This document shows, in pieces, positions 34,383-43,673 of a DNA stretch of 64,000 nucleotides. This DNA comes from Bacillota bacterium. Its GTDB lineage: Bacteria; Bacillota; Clostridia; Tissierellales; Peptoniphilaceae. Position 1 is the stretch's first letter. Every line of letters starts with the position of its first letter. The stretch is from the NCBI GenBank assembly GCA_023442775.1, contig JAEZXH010000008.1, positions 26,809 to 90,808 on the forward strand. The letters are read 5' to 3'. Position numbers and translations under genes: made by a program. The notes under the pieces are model-generated. The model did not search any database. It saw nothing but the letters and a program-made list of their open reading frames with translations, and was not told the DNA's origin.

Positions 34383-34690
34383 ACGAGAACCATATAGAGG
34401 ATGGTGGAGGAGACGACGGTGAGAATCGTGTTTTTGTACCGCCGGTGTAAGAGGACGAGAAAGAGGAGCGCGATGACTTCGGGAAGACCATGGTGAACGC
34501 TCTTTGGCGCGTCCTTCAAGCAATAGACCACGAGAAGCCCCATGGTGGCCAAGGGGAGGACCGTCCCCAAGTATTGAATGGCCTTCGGGGGCGTGCGGTG
34601 CTCGGGGAAGAGGAAAAAGGGGAGGAACCGGGTGGCCATGGTGCCGAGGACGACGACGGCGATGGTGATGATACGCTCTGGTGTGCTCAT
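34364..34690 (-). CDS. azlD: Branched-chain amino acid exporter small subunit AzlD
   Basis: 108 aa with four membrane helices. ATRFLPFFLF and AIQYLGTVLPLATMGLLVVYCL are typical of the AzlD/DUF931-like family. The ATG at 34690 overlaps the azlC stop by 4 nt. AzlCD pairs export branched-chain amino acids or analogues such as azaleucine; direction and substrate are inferred from the family. Confidence 0.88.
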   Translation of the reverse strand: MSTPERIITIAVVVLGTMATRFLPFFLFPEHRTPPKAIQYLGTVLPLATMGLLVVYCLKDAPKSVHHGLPEVIALLFLVLLHRRYKNTILTVVSSTILYMVLVQVVFP

Positions 34691-35367
34691 GAGAGCGCTC
34701 CTTTCTTTTTCCCATCGAGAAGGAGGACGGTGACGATGAGGCCCATGGTGGGGAGGATGAAGTTCTTCGGCCCAAAGAGGACGAGGCAGAGAATCGACGC
34801 GCCAAGGCCCACAAGCCCCGGGAATTGATCCCGGGACTGCTCCCACTTGTTGAGGAGAAGCACCGAGAAGAGGGCGGTCATGACGAAATCGATGCCCTTG
34901 GTGGAGAAGGGGAGAATCTGCCCAAGGAGTGCGCCGGCGAGGGCGCCCACGGCCCAGTAGATTTGATTTAAGAGAGTGACGAAGAACATAAAGTCTCCCC
35001 GGTCCACATCCTTGGGGACGATGGTGGAGTTGACGGAGAAGGTTTCGTCGCACATGCCGAAGATGAGAAAGGGCTTCTTCCATCCCGTGCCCTTGAAGGG
35101 TTCGAGCATGGAGATGCCGTAGAAGAGGTGGCGCGCCCCAATCATCACCGCGAGGAGAAAGGACGAGAGGGGGGCAAAGGGGGCGAGGAGGAGATCCACG
35201 GTGATGAACTCCATGGAACCGGCGTAGATGACGAGGCTCATGATAAAGGGATAGAGGGGATGAAGTCCTTGGCTCGTGGCAAAGAGGCCGTAGGAGAGAC
35301 CGAGGACGAGAAACCCGATGCACACGGGGAGGGTATGGGGCCAAGCGGCGGCGAATGCACGGCGCAC
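34687..35367 (-). CDS. azlC: Branched-chain amino acid exporter large subunit AzlC
   Basis: 226 aa, multi-helix membrane protein. LPVCIGFLVLGLSYGLFA, the YAGSMEFITVDLLLAPFAPL stretch and RHLFYGISML are hallmark AzlC segments. It starts at 35367 (ATG on minus), after AAAGGAGTGATTTC. First gene of the two-gene unit. Confidence 0.92.
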   Translation of the reverse strand: MRRAFAAAWPHTLPVCIGFLVLGLSYGLFATSQGLHPLYPFIMSLVIYAGSMEFITVDLLLAPFAPLSSFLLAVMIGARHLFYGISMLEPFKGTGWKKPFLIFGMCDETFSVNSTIVPKDVDRGDFMFFVTLLNQIYWAVGALAGALLGQILPFSTKGIDFVMTALFSVLLLNKWEQSRDQFPGLVGLGASILCLVLFGPKNFILPTMGLIVTVLLLDGKKKGALS

Positions 35368-35390
35368 GAAATCACTCCTTTCACCCTACA

Positions 35391-35420
35391 AGTGTAGACT
35401 AGGAGGAAGGAGGTCGTCAA
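35391..35420 (-). promoter_or_regulatory. Promoter of azlCD
   Basis: On the minus strand TTGACG (35420-35415), 18-nt spacer, TACACT (35396-35391), 24 nt before the azlC start. Confidence 0.75.
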
Positions 35421-35453
35421 GAAAATTTTTCATGGGATGTAAAAATGTGACAT

Positions 35454-35480
35454 ACAAAAAGCCGCCTCGAGGGCGGCTTC
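35454..35480 (-). terminator. Terminator of sppA-RDD unit
   Basis: On the minus strand AAGCCGCC-CTCGA-GGCGGCTT followed by TTTGT, just after the RDD stop. Confidence 0.85.
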
Positions 35481-35484
35481 TTTA

Positions 35485-36042
35485 TTAGAAATAGGCATCT
35501 CCCGGCTCGATGGAGGACTCCACCTCGGGAAGGGGGTCATCTTCCATCCCGTCGAGGGCGCGGTAGACGTCATCTCGCACGACGCGGGTATCCACGAGAA
35601 GATCTGCAAGGCTCGCCTTCTGCTCCGTGACAAAGGCGACGAGATAGGGGAGCATGATGAGGTTCATCACATGGCGCCAAAGCCCCTCGCGAAGGAGGAC
35701 ATCGGACCAAGTGAGGTCCTCGTGAAGGGCGCTCACGACGCGAATCTTTAAGATCATCTTCCCCAGGGTCTGCCCCTCGAGCCACTTCGTCAAGAGGGTG
35801 AAGTAGCAAGCAGTGAAGAGAAAGGAGCTTACGAGGAGGGCAACCTCGGAGAGGACAATCCCAAAGAGGCCGAGGAGGTTCGAGAAGATGCCCTCGAGGG
35901 CGCCGATGATCATCATGTCGATGAGAAAGGCGACAAACCGAGCCCCGACACTTGCGTAGAGGACGTCTCTACCGACGCGATAGGGCATGGAGAAGTGCAT
36001 CAAGGAGTCGGCGTTTCTCGGGGAGAAGAGGCGACTATTCAT
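35485..36042 (-). CDS. RDD family membrane protein
   Basis: 185 aa with three or four membrane helices. The RDD-domain signature is GARFVAFLIDMMIIGALEG (R..D..) and the later EGQTLGKMILKIRVV. Function of RDD proteins is poorly known; some work with Na+/H+ antiport. ATG 36042 overlaps the sppA stop by 8 nt, so it is translationally coupled to sppA. Upstream GTG codons at 36054 are in frame but have no separate ribosome binding site. Confidence 0.8.
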   Translation of the reverse strand: MNSRLFSPRNADSLMHFSMPYRVGRDVLYASVGARFVAFLIDMMIIGALEGIFSNLLGLFGIVLSEVALLVSSFLFTACYFTLLTKWLEGQTLGKMILKIRVVSALHEDLTWSDVLLREGLWRHVMNLIMLPYLVAFVTEQKASLADLLVDTRVVRDDVYRALDGMEDDPLPEVESSIEPGDAYF

Positions 36043-37069
36043 AGAGACCACCACCGGGCATCATGTACATGGGCCGGGCAATGCGATCGGTCTCGTAACT
36101 CTTTAAGAGATTGGTAAACTCCGAGAGGGGACTCTGGTGAGTCTTCATGGAGAAGAGGCTCGCGAAGCCCGAGAGGTTGGTGGTCATGGTGTAGACCTCG
36201 GGGTCCTCGAGCTTCGCGTCGTCGATGAGAGCGTCGAGGGCTTCGTCCCGGTAGCCAATGCGGTCCACAAGACCCACGGCCTTTGCCTGTTCCCCGTCAA
36301 AGATGCGCCCATCGGCGAGGGGCAGGAGTTGTTCTCGGCTCATGTGTCGCCCCTCTTCCACCACCTTGAGGAACCGGGCGTAACTGGAGTCGATGAGGCC
36401 CTGCATCACCGCCCGCTCCTCTTCGGTTTGGGGGCGAGAAGAGCTTCCGATGTCCTTCATGGGAGCGGATTTATAGACTTGGGGTTCGATGCCTAATTTC
36501 GTCAACAGCCCCGTATAGTTCATGCCGCTCATAATCACCCCAATGGAGCCGGTCAAGGTCTCCTTCGTCGCATAGATGACGTCGGCGGGGGCGCTGATGT
36601 AGTAGCCTCCGCTGGCGGCCATGGAGCCCATGGAGACGTAGATCGGAGCCTTCTTCGTCTCCTTAAAGGCGACGAGGGCGTCGTGGAGCTCGGCGCTGGC
36701 GTAGGTGGACCCTCCAGGGCTATCCACGTCGAGGAAGATGGCCTTCACCGTCGGATCGTCGGTGGCGTCTTTCACCGCGTCGAGAACCGTCTGATGGTCA
36801 TAGCCAAGACTCGTGGAAAACGCCGAGGCAGAAGAGTCGGAAATGACTCCCGAGACGGGAATGTAGAGGATGCGCTCCGAGGCGTTGGTCCCCTGGATGA
36901 CTTCTTTCTTGGCCCCTTGGCCAAATTCCGTCCCCAAGAGGCTTGAGATGGAACTCTTGGCCTCGTCCTTTGGCATGGTCCACACCGTGGAGAGACCTTG
37001 GAACCCGAGGATGACTACCGCAATCCCTGCGGCGACCCATCGTTTGACTGTTGGATGTTCTTTCTTCAT
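36035..37069 (-). CDS. sppA: Signal peptide peptidase SppA
   Basis: 344 aa, the short (one catalytic domain) Bacillus-type SppA. N-terminal membrane anchor at residues 11-31; LDVDSPGGSTYAS; nucleophile Ser153 in MAASGGYY and probable general base Lys205 in SAPMKDIGS, 52 residues apart as in B. subtilis. It degrades cut signal peptides and may protect against bacteriocins at the membrane. The C-terminal tail is glycine-rich (MMPGGGLYE). ATG follows AAAGGAGGAAC. Confidence 0.92.
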   Translation of the reverse strand: MKKEHPTVKRWVAAGIAVVILGFQGLSTVWTMPKDEAKSSISSLLGTEFGQGAKKEVIQGTNASERILYIPVSGVISDSSASAFSTSLGYDHQTVLDAVKDATDDPTVKAIFLDVDSPGGSTYASAELHDALVAFKETKKAPIYVSMGSMAASGGYYISAPADVIYATKETLTGSIGVIMSGMNYTGLLTKLGIEPQVYKSAPMKDIGSSSRPQTEEERAVMQGLIDSSYARFLKVVEEGRHMSREQLLPLADGRIFDGEQAKAVGLVDRIGYRDEALDALIDDAKLEDPEVYTMTTNLSGFASLFSMKTHQSPLSEFTNLLKSYETDRIARPMYMMPGGGLYE

Positions 37070-37199
37070 AGTTCCTCCTTTGTGATAGTTCTTTTATACC
37101 CAGGGGGTTGACCCTTCACCCGAGGAAGGGAAAAAGAGGCCCAAACTTTTCACGAGAAGGGGAAGAACCGGGCACTTTCAAGCGATTTCAGGGAAATGA

Positions 37200-37208
37200 T
37201 GGTATAAT
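37200..37208 (+). promoter_or_regulatory. Extended -10 promoter of the MocR-led operon
   Basis: TGGTATAAT with no -35 at 17 nt (TTTCAA at 37176 is 21 nt away). MocR proteins often regulate their own promoters. On the other strand TATAAA at 37103-37098 could be the -10 for sppA. Confidence 0.6.
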
Positions 37209-37234
37209 AAAAAGAGTTGTAGAGAGGAGGGCCA

Positions 37235-38641
37235 ATGCTTACACCACAATTTGACACTGCAGGGGGAGTTCCCCTTTATGAGCAATTGTATCGCTACATC
37301 AAGAGCCAGATTGAAGAGGGAATCCTCGCCGAAGGCACGCGCCTTCCCTCGAAGAGGCACACGGCGGAACATCTCTCCATCGCCATCAACACCGTCACCG
37401 CCGCCTATGAACAGCTCGTCGACGAAGGGTATCTGCGCAGCGAGGAGCGACGGGGCTATTTTGTCGAGAATCTTGACCAGGCGATGATTACCACCACGGG
37501 TCCCACCTTTGACACCGACGTCGAGGAGGAAGAGGAGCCCACCTACCGCTATGACTTCTCCCTCAACGTCGTCGACGCCCAGAGTTTTCCTCTGGCGACC
37601 TGGAGGAGCATCAGTCGGGAGATTCTCTCCCACTCCGATGCCGATCTCTTCAACAAGATGGACCCTCGCGGCCTCGAACCCTTGCGCCACTACATCAGCA
37701 ATTATCTCCACGACGCCCGGGGCCTCGACGTGAGCCCAGAGCGCATCGTCGTCAGCGCGGGAACCGAGTACCTCTTCCAGATTCTCTTCTCCCTCTTTGG
37801 GGTGGAGGTCTTCGCCATGGAAAATCCCGGGTACGAGCGTCTGAACCTCATGTTTGAGGGGGCGCGGAAGGACTTTGTCCCCATCGACCTCGACGAGAGC
37901 GGCATGGACGTGGAGGAGTTGCGAAGAAGCGGGGCTCAAGTCGCCTGCGTCAGTCCGAGTCACCAGTTTCCCACGGGGATTACCATGCCCATGACCCGCC
38001 GCCTCGAACTCATGCGCTGGGCCACAGAGGAAAAGGGGCGCTACATCATCGAGGACGACTACGACTCGGAGTTTCGCTACGGACGCCGTCCCATTCCACC
38101 CCTAAAGACCTTCGACCAAGAGGATGTGGTGGTCTACATGGGGACCTTCTCGAAGTCCATCTTCCCGGGAATTCGCACCTCCTACATGGTGCTGCCCGAG
38201 TCGCTCCTCGAGCGGTTCCTCTCGCGCCTCTCCTTCTTCCAGTGTCCCGTCCCCACCTTGATGCAGGAGATTCTCGCCCAGTTCATCCGCGGCGGCTACT
38301 TCGAACGCCACCTAAACCGGATGCGCAAGCGGTATCGGAGAAAGTGGGAGAACCTCGTGGCCGCTCTCCAAGAGGAACTCCCCGAGGCAACGATTTGCGG
38401 AGAGGCGGCGGGGATGCACCTCCTCCTCTCCCTGCCCTGGGTGAAGGACGAAGAGGGTCTCGTGGAGTACCTTGGTGGAGAGGGGATTCACGTCCGGGGC
38501 CTCCACTCCTTCTGTGTGGGAGAGGCCCGGTATCCCTCGGGGCTGGTGCTTGGCTTTGGGGCCTTGGAAGACGGAGAAATCCACCGCGCCGTCGCGGTTC
38601 TCGCCGATGAGATTCGGAGAAAGACAGGGGTCAGTTCATGA
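37235..38641 (+). CDS. MocR/PdxR-family transcription regulator (GntR wHTH plus aminotransferase-like domain)
   Basis: 468 aa. The GntR winged helix (10-80: PLYEQLYRYIKSQIEEG, RLPSKRHTAEHLSIAINTV) is followed by an acidic linker and a class I aminotransferase-like PLP domain (115-460) with the PLP lysine at Lys307 in GTFSKSIFPGIR and EDDYDSEFRY (PLP-binding Asp/Tyr). MocR proteins sense PLP or aminated effectors and regulate B6, GABA or taurine genes, none of which is adjacent. First gene of a five-gene run joined by overlaps. Confidence 0.9.
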   Translation: MLTPQFDTAGGVPLYEQLYRYIKSQIEEGILAEGTRLPSKRHTAEHLSIAINTVTAAYEQLVDEGYLRSEERRGYFVENLDQAMITTTGPTFDTDVEEEEEPTYRYDFSLNVVDAQSFPLATWRSISREILSHSDADLFNKMDPRGLEPLRHYISNYLHDARGLDVSPERIVVSAGTEYLFQILFSLFGVEVFAMENPGYERLNLMFEGARKDFVPIDLDESGMDVEELRRSGAQVACVSPSHQFPTGITMPMTRRLELMRWATEEKGRYIIEDDYDSEFRYGRRPIPPLKTFDQEDVVVYMGTFSKSIFPGIRTSYMVLPESLLERFLSRLSFFQCPVPTLMQEILAQFIRGGYFERHLNRMRKRYRRKWENLVAALQEELPEATICGEAAGMHLLLSLPWVKDEEGLVEYLGGEGIHVRGLHSFCVGEARYPSGLVLGFGALEDGEIHRAVAVLADEIRRKTGVSS

Positions 38642-39666
38642 GAAGACGTCGCCGGATGTTCTTTGGCCTCATCCTCCTTCTCCTCGTCGCAGGGGGTCTC
38701 CTCTTCATGGGTCGTGGGGCGAAGAAACACCTCGAGCCCCTCGCCGAGGTGGAACTTGGCTTTGACCCGGAGGCCATGGCCTTTGTCCAGAACCGCCTCC
38801 TCACCTGGGACGGAGATATCCTCCGGGCCTATGATGACAAGGGAAAGGAGGTCCACCGGGCAGACTTTGCCATGCAGGGCCTCCTCTGTACCCTGCGAAA
38901 AGACGGGGCTTACCTCTACGACCAGGATCTGAAAAAGCTCTTGGTCTACGACGGCAATTGCAAGGAGGTGGGCCAATATCCCCTCGACGGGGAGCTCTAC
39001 GACATCAAGGGCCAGACGCCGACACTTCACATCAAGGGAGAGGGCTTTGAGCAATTGGCCACCCTCGATGCCTCCCGTGGGGTCCAGAGTTTCTTTCAAA
39101 CGGAGAACTTCATCCTCTCCTGGGAAGTGGACGCCAAGGGGGAGGGGGTTGTCTCGGAGCTCTCCACCTCTGCAGGAGGATATAAGACCACCCTCTACCT
39201 CCTCGGTGGGGACGGGCGAAAGATCGACTTCCCCTCGGAGGTGGCCATGGGCATCTGGTCCCAGAAGAATCGCGCCCTCGTCTTGACGGAGAAGACCCTA
39301 AAGAGCGTTGGAGAAGAGGTGGAGGAGATTTCCGTGCCCCTCTCCCAAGCGGCGGTGAAGACGAAGGAAGGGGTCGCCCTCTTTCACAGCGGCGTTCTCA
39401 CCTTCTACGACGAGAAGCTTCGAGAGAAGAAATCGGAGATTCTTCCCGCCCACGTGGAACGCCTTCTCGGCGAAGACAATCGTCTCATCGCCATCGGCCC
39501 CGGGGATGTGGTCTGGGATTTAGGGGGACGCCATGAGAGCCTGTTGCGTCTTGGCAGTCGGATGGACTTTGTGGACCTCTCCAAGGACCGCCTCGCCGCG
39601 ATTAGGGATCGGACCCTCTATGTCTTTGGCCTCGCCGACGGAGAGGAGACGGGAGGAGCATCATGA
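38638..39666 (+). CDS. Membrane-anchored protein with beta-propeller-like repeats (DUF5711-like)
   Basis: 342 aa. A basic start (MRRRRR) and one membrane span (about 7-24) are followed by an extracytoplasmic domain with recurring short strands such as VQNRLLTWDGDILRAYDDKG, LYDQDLKKLLVYDGNCKE and RTLYVFGLADG, like WD/PQQ-type propellers. The DUF5711 assignment is a guess from architecture; the function is unknown. It overlaps MocR by 4 nt and MscS by 4 nt. Confidence 0.7.
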   Translation: MRRRRRMFFGLILLLLVAGGLLFMGRGAKKHLEPLAEVELGFDPEAMAFVQNRLLTWDGDILRAYDDKGKEVHRADFAMQGLLCTLRKDGAYLYDQDLKKLLVYDGNCKEVGQYPLDGELYDIKGQTPTLHIKGEGFEQLATLDASRGVQSFFQTENFILSWEVDAKGEGVVSELSTSAGGYKTTLYLLGGDGRKIDFPSEVAMGIWSQKNRALVLTEKTLKSVGEEVEEISVPLSQAAVKTKEGVALFHSGVLTFYDEKLREKKSEILPAHVERLLGEDNRLIAIGPGDVVWDLGGRHESLLRLGSRMDFVDLSKDRLAAIRDRTLYVFGLADGEETGGAS

Positions 39667-40496
39667 GAGACATTTCACAATTCATCACCCGTTTCACCCG
39701 AGAGACCGGGGGCCTCAACCCCTGGGGAAAACTCTTTGTGATTCTCGCCATCGTCCTTGGGGTATTTATTCTAGGACGCCTTGTCCACCGCATCGTCTGG
39801 CGAAGTGTCTCCAAGAACCAGAGGGAGACCGGCGGTCGGGTGGTGACCCTTGTCGGCCTTCTCGAGCGCATCGTCCGCTACGTCATCTATTTCTTTGGCT
39901 TCGTCCTCATCCTCCAGATCATCGGCATCTCGCCCCAAGCCCTCATCGCCACCGCCGGGGTCGGGTCTCTCGCCATCGGGATGGGGGCCCAGAGCCTCAT
40001 CAAGGACCTCATCAACGGCGCCTTCATCATCGCTGAGGACCAGTACAGCGTCGGCGACGTGGTGGTCATTGGAAACTATGAGGGGGTCGTGGAAGAATTG
40101 GGGATGCGGGTGACGAAACTGCGTGCCTTCGATGGCCGCCTCTTCATCATCCCAAACGGCGACGTGGGAATCGTCACCAACAACCAACGGGGGAACATGC
40201 GCGCCCTCGTGGAGATCTCCGTCCCCCGTGACGTGGCGACGGAAAAGGCCCTTCAGGTCATTGAAGAGGCCCTCACTCCCTTCGAGAAGGACCCCAGTTG
40301 TACGGGAGGCCCCCACCTCTGGGGCATCACCCACGTCGGCGCGGAGAGCTACGTCATCACCGCCGTCGCCTATGCGGTGGAAGGGGAGCAATACGATTTA
40401 GAACGAAGGCTGCGGCGGGCCATTCTCGACGCCTTCCACGAGGCGAAGATTCCCGGCCCCTCGCGCCAGACCATCATCAAGGGGGACGTTTCGTGA
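39663..40496 (+). CDS. mscS: Small-conductance mechanosensitive channel MscS
   Basis: 277 aa: three membrane helices, the pore helix TM3 with AGVGSLAIGMGAQSLIKDL (Gly/Ala-packing pattern), then the beta domain GDVVVIGNYEGVVEELGMRV and the C-terminal alpha/beta vestibule. It releases solutes on hypo-osmotic shock. Overlaps the neighbours by 4 nt; in many Firmicutes it is followed by a DUF951 gene, as here. Confidence 0.93.
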   Translation: MRDISQFITRFTRETGGLNPWGKLFVILAIVLGVFILGRLVHRIVWRSVSKNQRETGGRVVTLVGLLERIVRYVIYFFGFVLILQIIGISPQALIATAGVGSLAIGMGAQSLIKDLINGAFIIAEDQYSVGDVVVIGNYEGVVEELGMRVTKLRAFDGRLFIIPNGDVGIVTNNQRGNMRALVEISVPRDVATEKALQVIEEALTPFEKDPSCTGGPHLWGITHVGAESYVITAVAYAVEGEQYDLERRLRRAILDAFHEAKIPGPSRQTIIKGDVS

Positions 40497-40756
40497 GATT
40501 TGTCTATGAAGTCGGGGATGTGGTCACTCTGAAGAAGGGCCACCCCTGCGGCGAAAATCGTTGGGAGATTTTGCGCACCGGCGTGGACATTAAACTCAAG
40601 TGTCTCGGATGCGGCCGCCAAGTGTGGCTCAGTCGCATGGATTTTGAAAAGCGTCTACGCAAGATCTCTGAAGACGGAAAATTTGTAAGTATTCTACACC
40701 ACCAGCCCAAGTCGGCTGAGAAACCACAAGAAGAAAGGGAAGACATCGATGGATGA
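40493..40756 (+). CDS. DUF951 family small protein
   Basis: 87 aa. It starts with GTG in the GTGA overlap with mscS. The conserved core EVGDVVTLKKGHPCGENRWEI and KCLGCGRQVWLSR holds three cysteines (HPC, CLGC) that probably bind zinc. The charged C-terminal tail is variable. Function is unknown, although the mscS association is conserved. It overlaps the CorC gene by 8 nt. Confidence 0.85.
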   Translation: MRFVYEVGDVVTLKKGHPCGENRWEILRTGVDIKLKCLGCGRQVWLSRMDFEKRLRKISEDGKFVSILHHQPKSAEKPQEEREDIDG

Positions 40757-42086
40757 TGCCGGCGCCTCATTGCTGCCAAAACTCTTGCTCATTGTCATTT
40801 TAACGGCGATTAACGCCTTCTTTGCCTCGGCGGAGATGGCCATCGTCTCCTCGAATAAGAATCGGATTGCACGCTTTGCAGAAGAGGGGAATAGACAGGC
40901 AAAACTCCTCCTCGCCGTCACCCAGGACCAGACGAGATTTCTCTCCACCATCCAGGTGGGAATCACCCTCGCTGGGTTCTTCTCCTCGGGAAGTGCAGCG
41001 ACGAGTATTTCCGTCCTCTGGGGAAAGAGCCTCGCTCGCCTCGGGGTGCCCTACGCCAGTTCCGTGGCCTTTATCCTGGTGACGGTCCTTCTATCCTACA
41101 TCACCCTCGTCTTTGGGGAATTGGTGCCAAAGCGCATCGCCCTTCAAAATGCGGAGAAGGTGGCGATGAAGAGCGTCAAGCCCATTCAAATTATCTCCAT
41201 CCTCGCCCTGCCCTTCGTGAAATTTCTCTCCATCTCCACCACCCTCGTCCTGAAACTTCTCGGGGCCTATTCTGAGGACGTGGAAGAGAAGATTTCCGAA
41301 GAGGAGCTCAAGAGCTACATCAAGGTGGGACAAGAACAAGGAGTCATCAATTCCAGCGGAGAGGAGATGATCATCTCCATTCTGGATTTTGACGACAAGA
41401 GGGCCTATGAAATCATGACCCCGCGTACCGACCTCTATATGATTGACTACGACACCTTCGGACCGGAGATTATTCCAGAGATGCTCGCCACGGGCTACTC
41501 CCGAGCTCCCGTCTTTCGAGAGAATACGGACAACATCGTGGGGATCATCACCATTAAGGACATCTTCCGCAGCTACGCCGAAGGGGGCTATGCGCGCCTG
41601 GACATCGACGGGATTATGAAGGAGCCCTACTTCGTTCCCGAGAGCAAGAACATCGACCAGCTTCTAAAGGAGCTCCAGTCCACGAAGAACTACATCGCTA
41701 TTCTCATCGACGAATACGGCGGCGTCTCGGGGATGGTCACCGTCGAGGACATCGTCGAGGAGATCGTCGGAGAGATTGAGGACGAGTACGACCCGGAAGG
41801 GGAAGAGATTCTCCGCCTCGACGAGAAAACCTACGTCGTCGAGGGGAGCATGGACCTCGATGACATCAATGACGAGTTGGACATTCACCTTCACTCGGAC
41901 AACCACGAGACCATTGCAGGGCTCACCATCGAGCTTCTCGGGTTCATCCCCGACGAAGAGGACAACGGCATGTGTACCGCCCTCTATGACGACCAGATTC
42001 GCCTGAGCGTCCTCTCCGCCCACGACAACCGTATCGAGCGAGTGCAGATCGAACTCTTGGATGAAAAGGAGCCTTCTGAGGCATAA
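40749..42086 (+). CDS. CorC/HlyC family protein (CNNM-CBS transporter or regulator)
   Basis: 445 aa: an N-terminal DUF21/CNNM membrane domain (about 1-195; NAFFASAEMAIVSSNKNRI, GELVPKRIAL), a CBS pair (about 205-340; MTPRTDLYMI, VGIITIKDIF, YGGVSGMVTVEDIVEEIVG) and a C-terminal CorC_HlyC domain (355-435). Related proteins export Mg2+ or Co2+; the name hemolysin is historical. End of the overlapping MocR-led operon; bidirectional terminator follows. Confidence 0.92.
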   Translation: MDDAGASLLPKLLLIVILTAINAFFASAEMAIVSSNKNRIARFAEEGNRQAKLLLAVTQDQTRFLSTIQVGITLAGFFSSGSAATSISVLWGKSLARLGVPYASSVAFILVTVLLSYITLVFGELVPKRIALQNAEKVAMKSVKPIQIISILALPFVKFLSISTTLVLKLLGAYSEDVEEKISEEELKSYIKVGQEQGVINSSGEEMIISILDFDDKRAYEIMTPRTDLYMIDYDTFGPEIIPEMLATGYSRAPVFRENTDNIVGIITIKDIFRSYAEGGYARLDIDGIMKEPYFVPESKNIDQLLKELQSTKNYIAILIDEYGGVSGMVTVEDIVEEIVGEIEDEYDPEGEEILRLDEKTYVVEGSMDLDDINDELDIHLHSDNHETIAGLTIELLGFIPDEEDNGMCTALYDDQIRLSVLSAHDNRIERVQIELLDEKEPSEA

Positions 42087-42088
42087 AA

Positions 42089-42117
42089 AAGACCCCCTGT
42101 GGGGTCTCTTTTTTTGT
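42089..42117. terminator. Bidirectional terminator between CorC and NCS2 permease genes
   Basis: AAAAGACCCC-CTGT-GGGGTCTC with T-run on the plus strand and A-run before it, so it serves both convergent genes. Confidence 0.9.
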
Positions 42118-42119
42118 CC

Positions 42120-43538
42120 CTAGAGCCGGGCGAGAATGATGAAGTTCAAGATGAACAGGACACTCGCACCGATGAGAATCGGGTGGAGTTCCCGGGCTTC
42201 CTTGCGCACCACCTTGACGATGATGTAGGTGATAAACCCGGCGGCAATCCCGTAGGAGATGGAGTAGCACAGAGCCATGAACACGGAACTGAAGAAGGCG
42301 GGAATGGCCACGTCGAGGCGTTCCCAAGAGATGTCCGCAAAGCTTGCGCAGATCATGATTCCCACGAGGATGAGGGCGGGGGCCGTAGCCTCTGCGGGAA
42401 CGATGCCCACGAGGGGAGCGGCGAAGATGGAGAGGAGGAAGAGGATGGCGGTGGTCACGGAGGTGAGACCGGTGCGTCCGCCGGCTTCAATCCCTGCGGC
42501 ACTCTCCACGTAGGTGGTGGTGTTACTCGTTCCAAGGAGAGCCCCCATGGAGGTCCCGATGGCGTCGGCGAAGAGGGCGCGGTCCATCTTCGAGTGGAAG
42601 CCCGAGGAGTTTTCCATGGCCCGCTCGTCTTCTGCGGAGAAGATTCCAGTCCGACGCCCGGTTCCAATAAAGGTGCCGATGGTGTCGAAGGTATCCGAGA
42701 GGGAGAAGGCGAAGATGGTCATGAGGACGAGGGGAATCTTCGCCGGGTCCTCAAAGAGGGAGATGAGCCCTTCGTGACTGACGGCGGCGCCAACGGTGGT
42801 GCCCAGTTGGGAGAAGGCCTCAGAGACACTAAGAGAGGAGGACATTTGGGAGAGGTCCACCACCCCCATGGGGATGCCGATGATCGTCGTGGCGATGATG
42901 CCGATGAGAATCGCCGCCTTGTTTCCCTTTAAGAGAAGGACGATGGTAATCACGAGACCAATGAGGGCCAAGAGGGGCCCTGGAGAGGTAAAGTTGATGA
43001 GGGCGGGGACTGCGGCGGAACTGCCCACGATGGTGCCGCCTCCTACGTCGGTGTAGGTTCCCGGATCCAGAGTGAACTGCAAGAGTCCTGCGTTCTTGAT
43101 GCCCAAATAGGCGATGAAGGCACCAATCCCGGCGCTGATGGCGTGTTGGAGTTGCTCGGGAATGGAGCGAATGATGACCTTACGAAAACGGGTGACGGTG
43201 ATGAAGATGTTGATTAGACCACAGAGAAAAACCATCCCAAGAGCCTGTTTCCACGTATAGCCCAAGCCGAAGCAGACGGTATAGGTGAAGAAGGCATTCA
43301 GACCCATCCCCGGGGCGAGAGCATAGGGGACGTTGGCGAAGAGGCCCATCACCAAGGTGCCGATGGCGCTGGCGAAGATCGTGGAGAGAAAGACGGCTCC
43401 CCAGGGGATGCCCGTTTGACTCAAGAGGGATGGATTGACGAAGAGGATGTAGCTCATGGCGAAGAAGGTGGTCAAACCTGCGACGCACTCCTTGGACACC
43501 GAGGAGCCATTCTCCCGAAGCTTAAAAAATTGTTCCAT
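42120..43538 (-). CDS. NCS2/AzgA family purine (xanthine, guanine or hypoxanthine) permease
   Basis: 472 aa with about 12-14 helices. VAGLTTFFAMSYILFVNPSLL, ALAPGMGLNAFFTYTVC and the SNTTTYVESAAGIEAGGRTG signature are diagnostic of AzgA/PbuG-type purine transporters. The likely role is uptake of adenine, guanine or hypoxanthine; specificity is not settled. The 5' leader is about 45 nt, too short for a purine riboswitch. Confidence 0.92.
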   Translation of the reverse strand: MEQFFKLRENGSSVSKECVAGLTTFFAMSYILFVNPSLLSQTGIPWGAVFLSTIFASAIGTLVMGLFANVPYALAPGMGLNAFFTYTVCFGLGYTWKQALGMVFLCGLINIFITVTRFRKVIIRSIPEQLQHAISAGIGAFIAYLGIKNAGLLQFTLDPGTYTDVGGGTIVGSSAAVPALINFTSPGPLLALIGLVITIVLLLKGNKAAILIGIIATTIIGIPMGVVDLSQMSSSLSVSEAFSQLGTTVGAAVSHEGLISLFEDPAKIPLVLMTIFAFSLSDTFDTIGTFIGTGRRTGIFSAEDERAMENSSGFHSKMDRALFADAIGTSMGALLGTSNTTTYVESAAGIEAGGRTGLTSVTTAILFLLSIFAAPLVGIVPAEATAPALILVGIMICASFADISWERLDVAIPAFFSSVFMALCYSISYGIAAGFITYIIVKVVRKEARELHPILIGASVLFILNFIILARL

Positions 43539-43583
43539 GGGTCTCCCTTCTAGGAAAAATCGAGAAAACTTTCAGCCACCACG

Positions 43584-43592
43584 ATTGTACCA
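43584..43592 (-). promoter_or_regulatory. Extended -10 promoter of the purine permease
   Basis: On the minus strand TGGTACAAT (43592-43584), about 45 nt before the ATG, with no good -35. Confidence 0.55.
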
Positions 43593-43673
43593 CAGAAATC
43601 TTTCCCTGTTTCGGAAAAGAGGCCGAGAAGAATCGACCAATTTGCGGGAGAACGAGAAAAAATTCTCGCGGGA

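Noticed and set aside
43539..43640. Purine riboswitch upstream of the NCS2 permease
   Set aside because: The leader from promoter to start is about 45 nt, too short for an aptamer, and no conserved junction sequence is seen.
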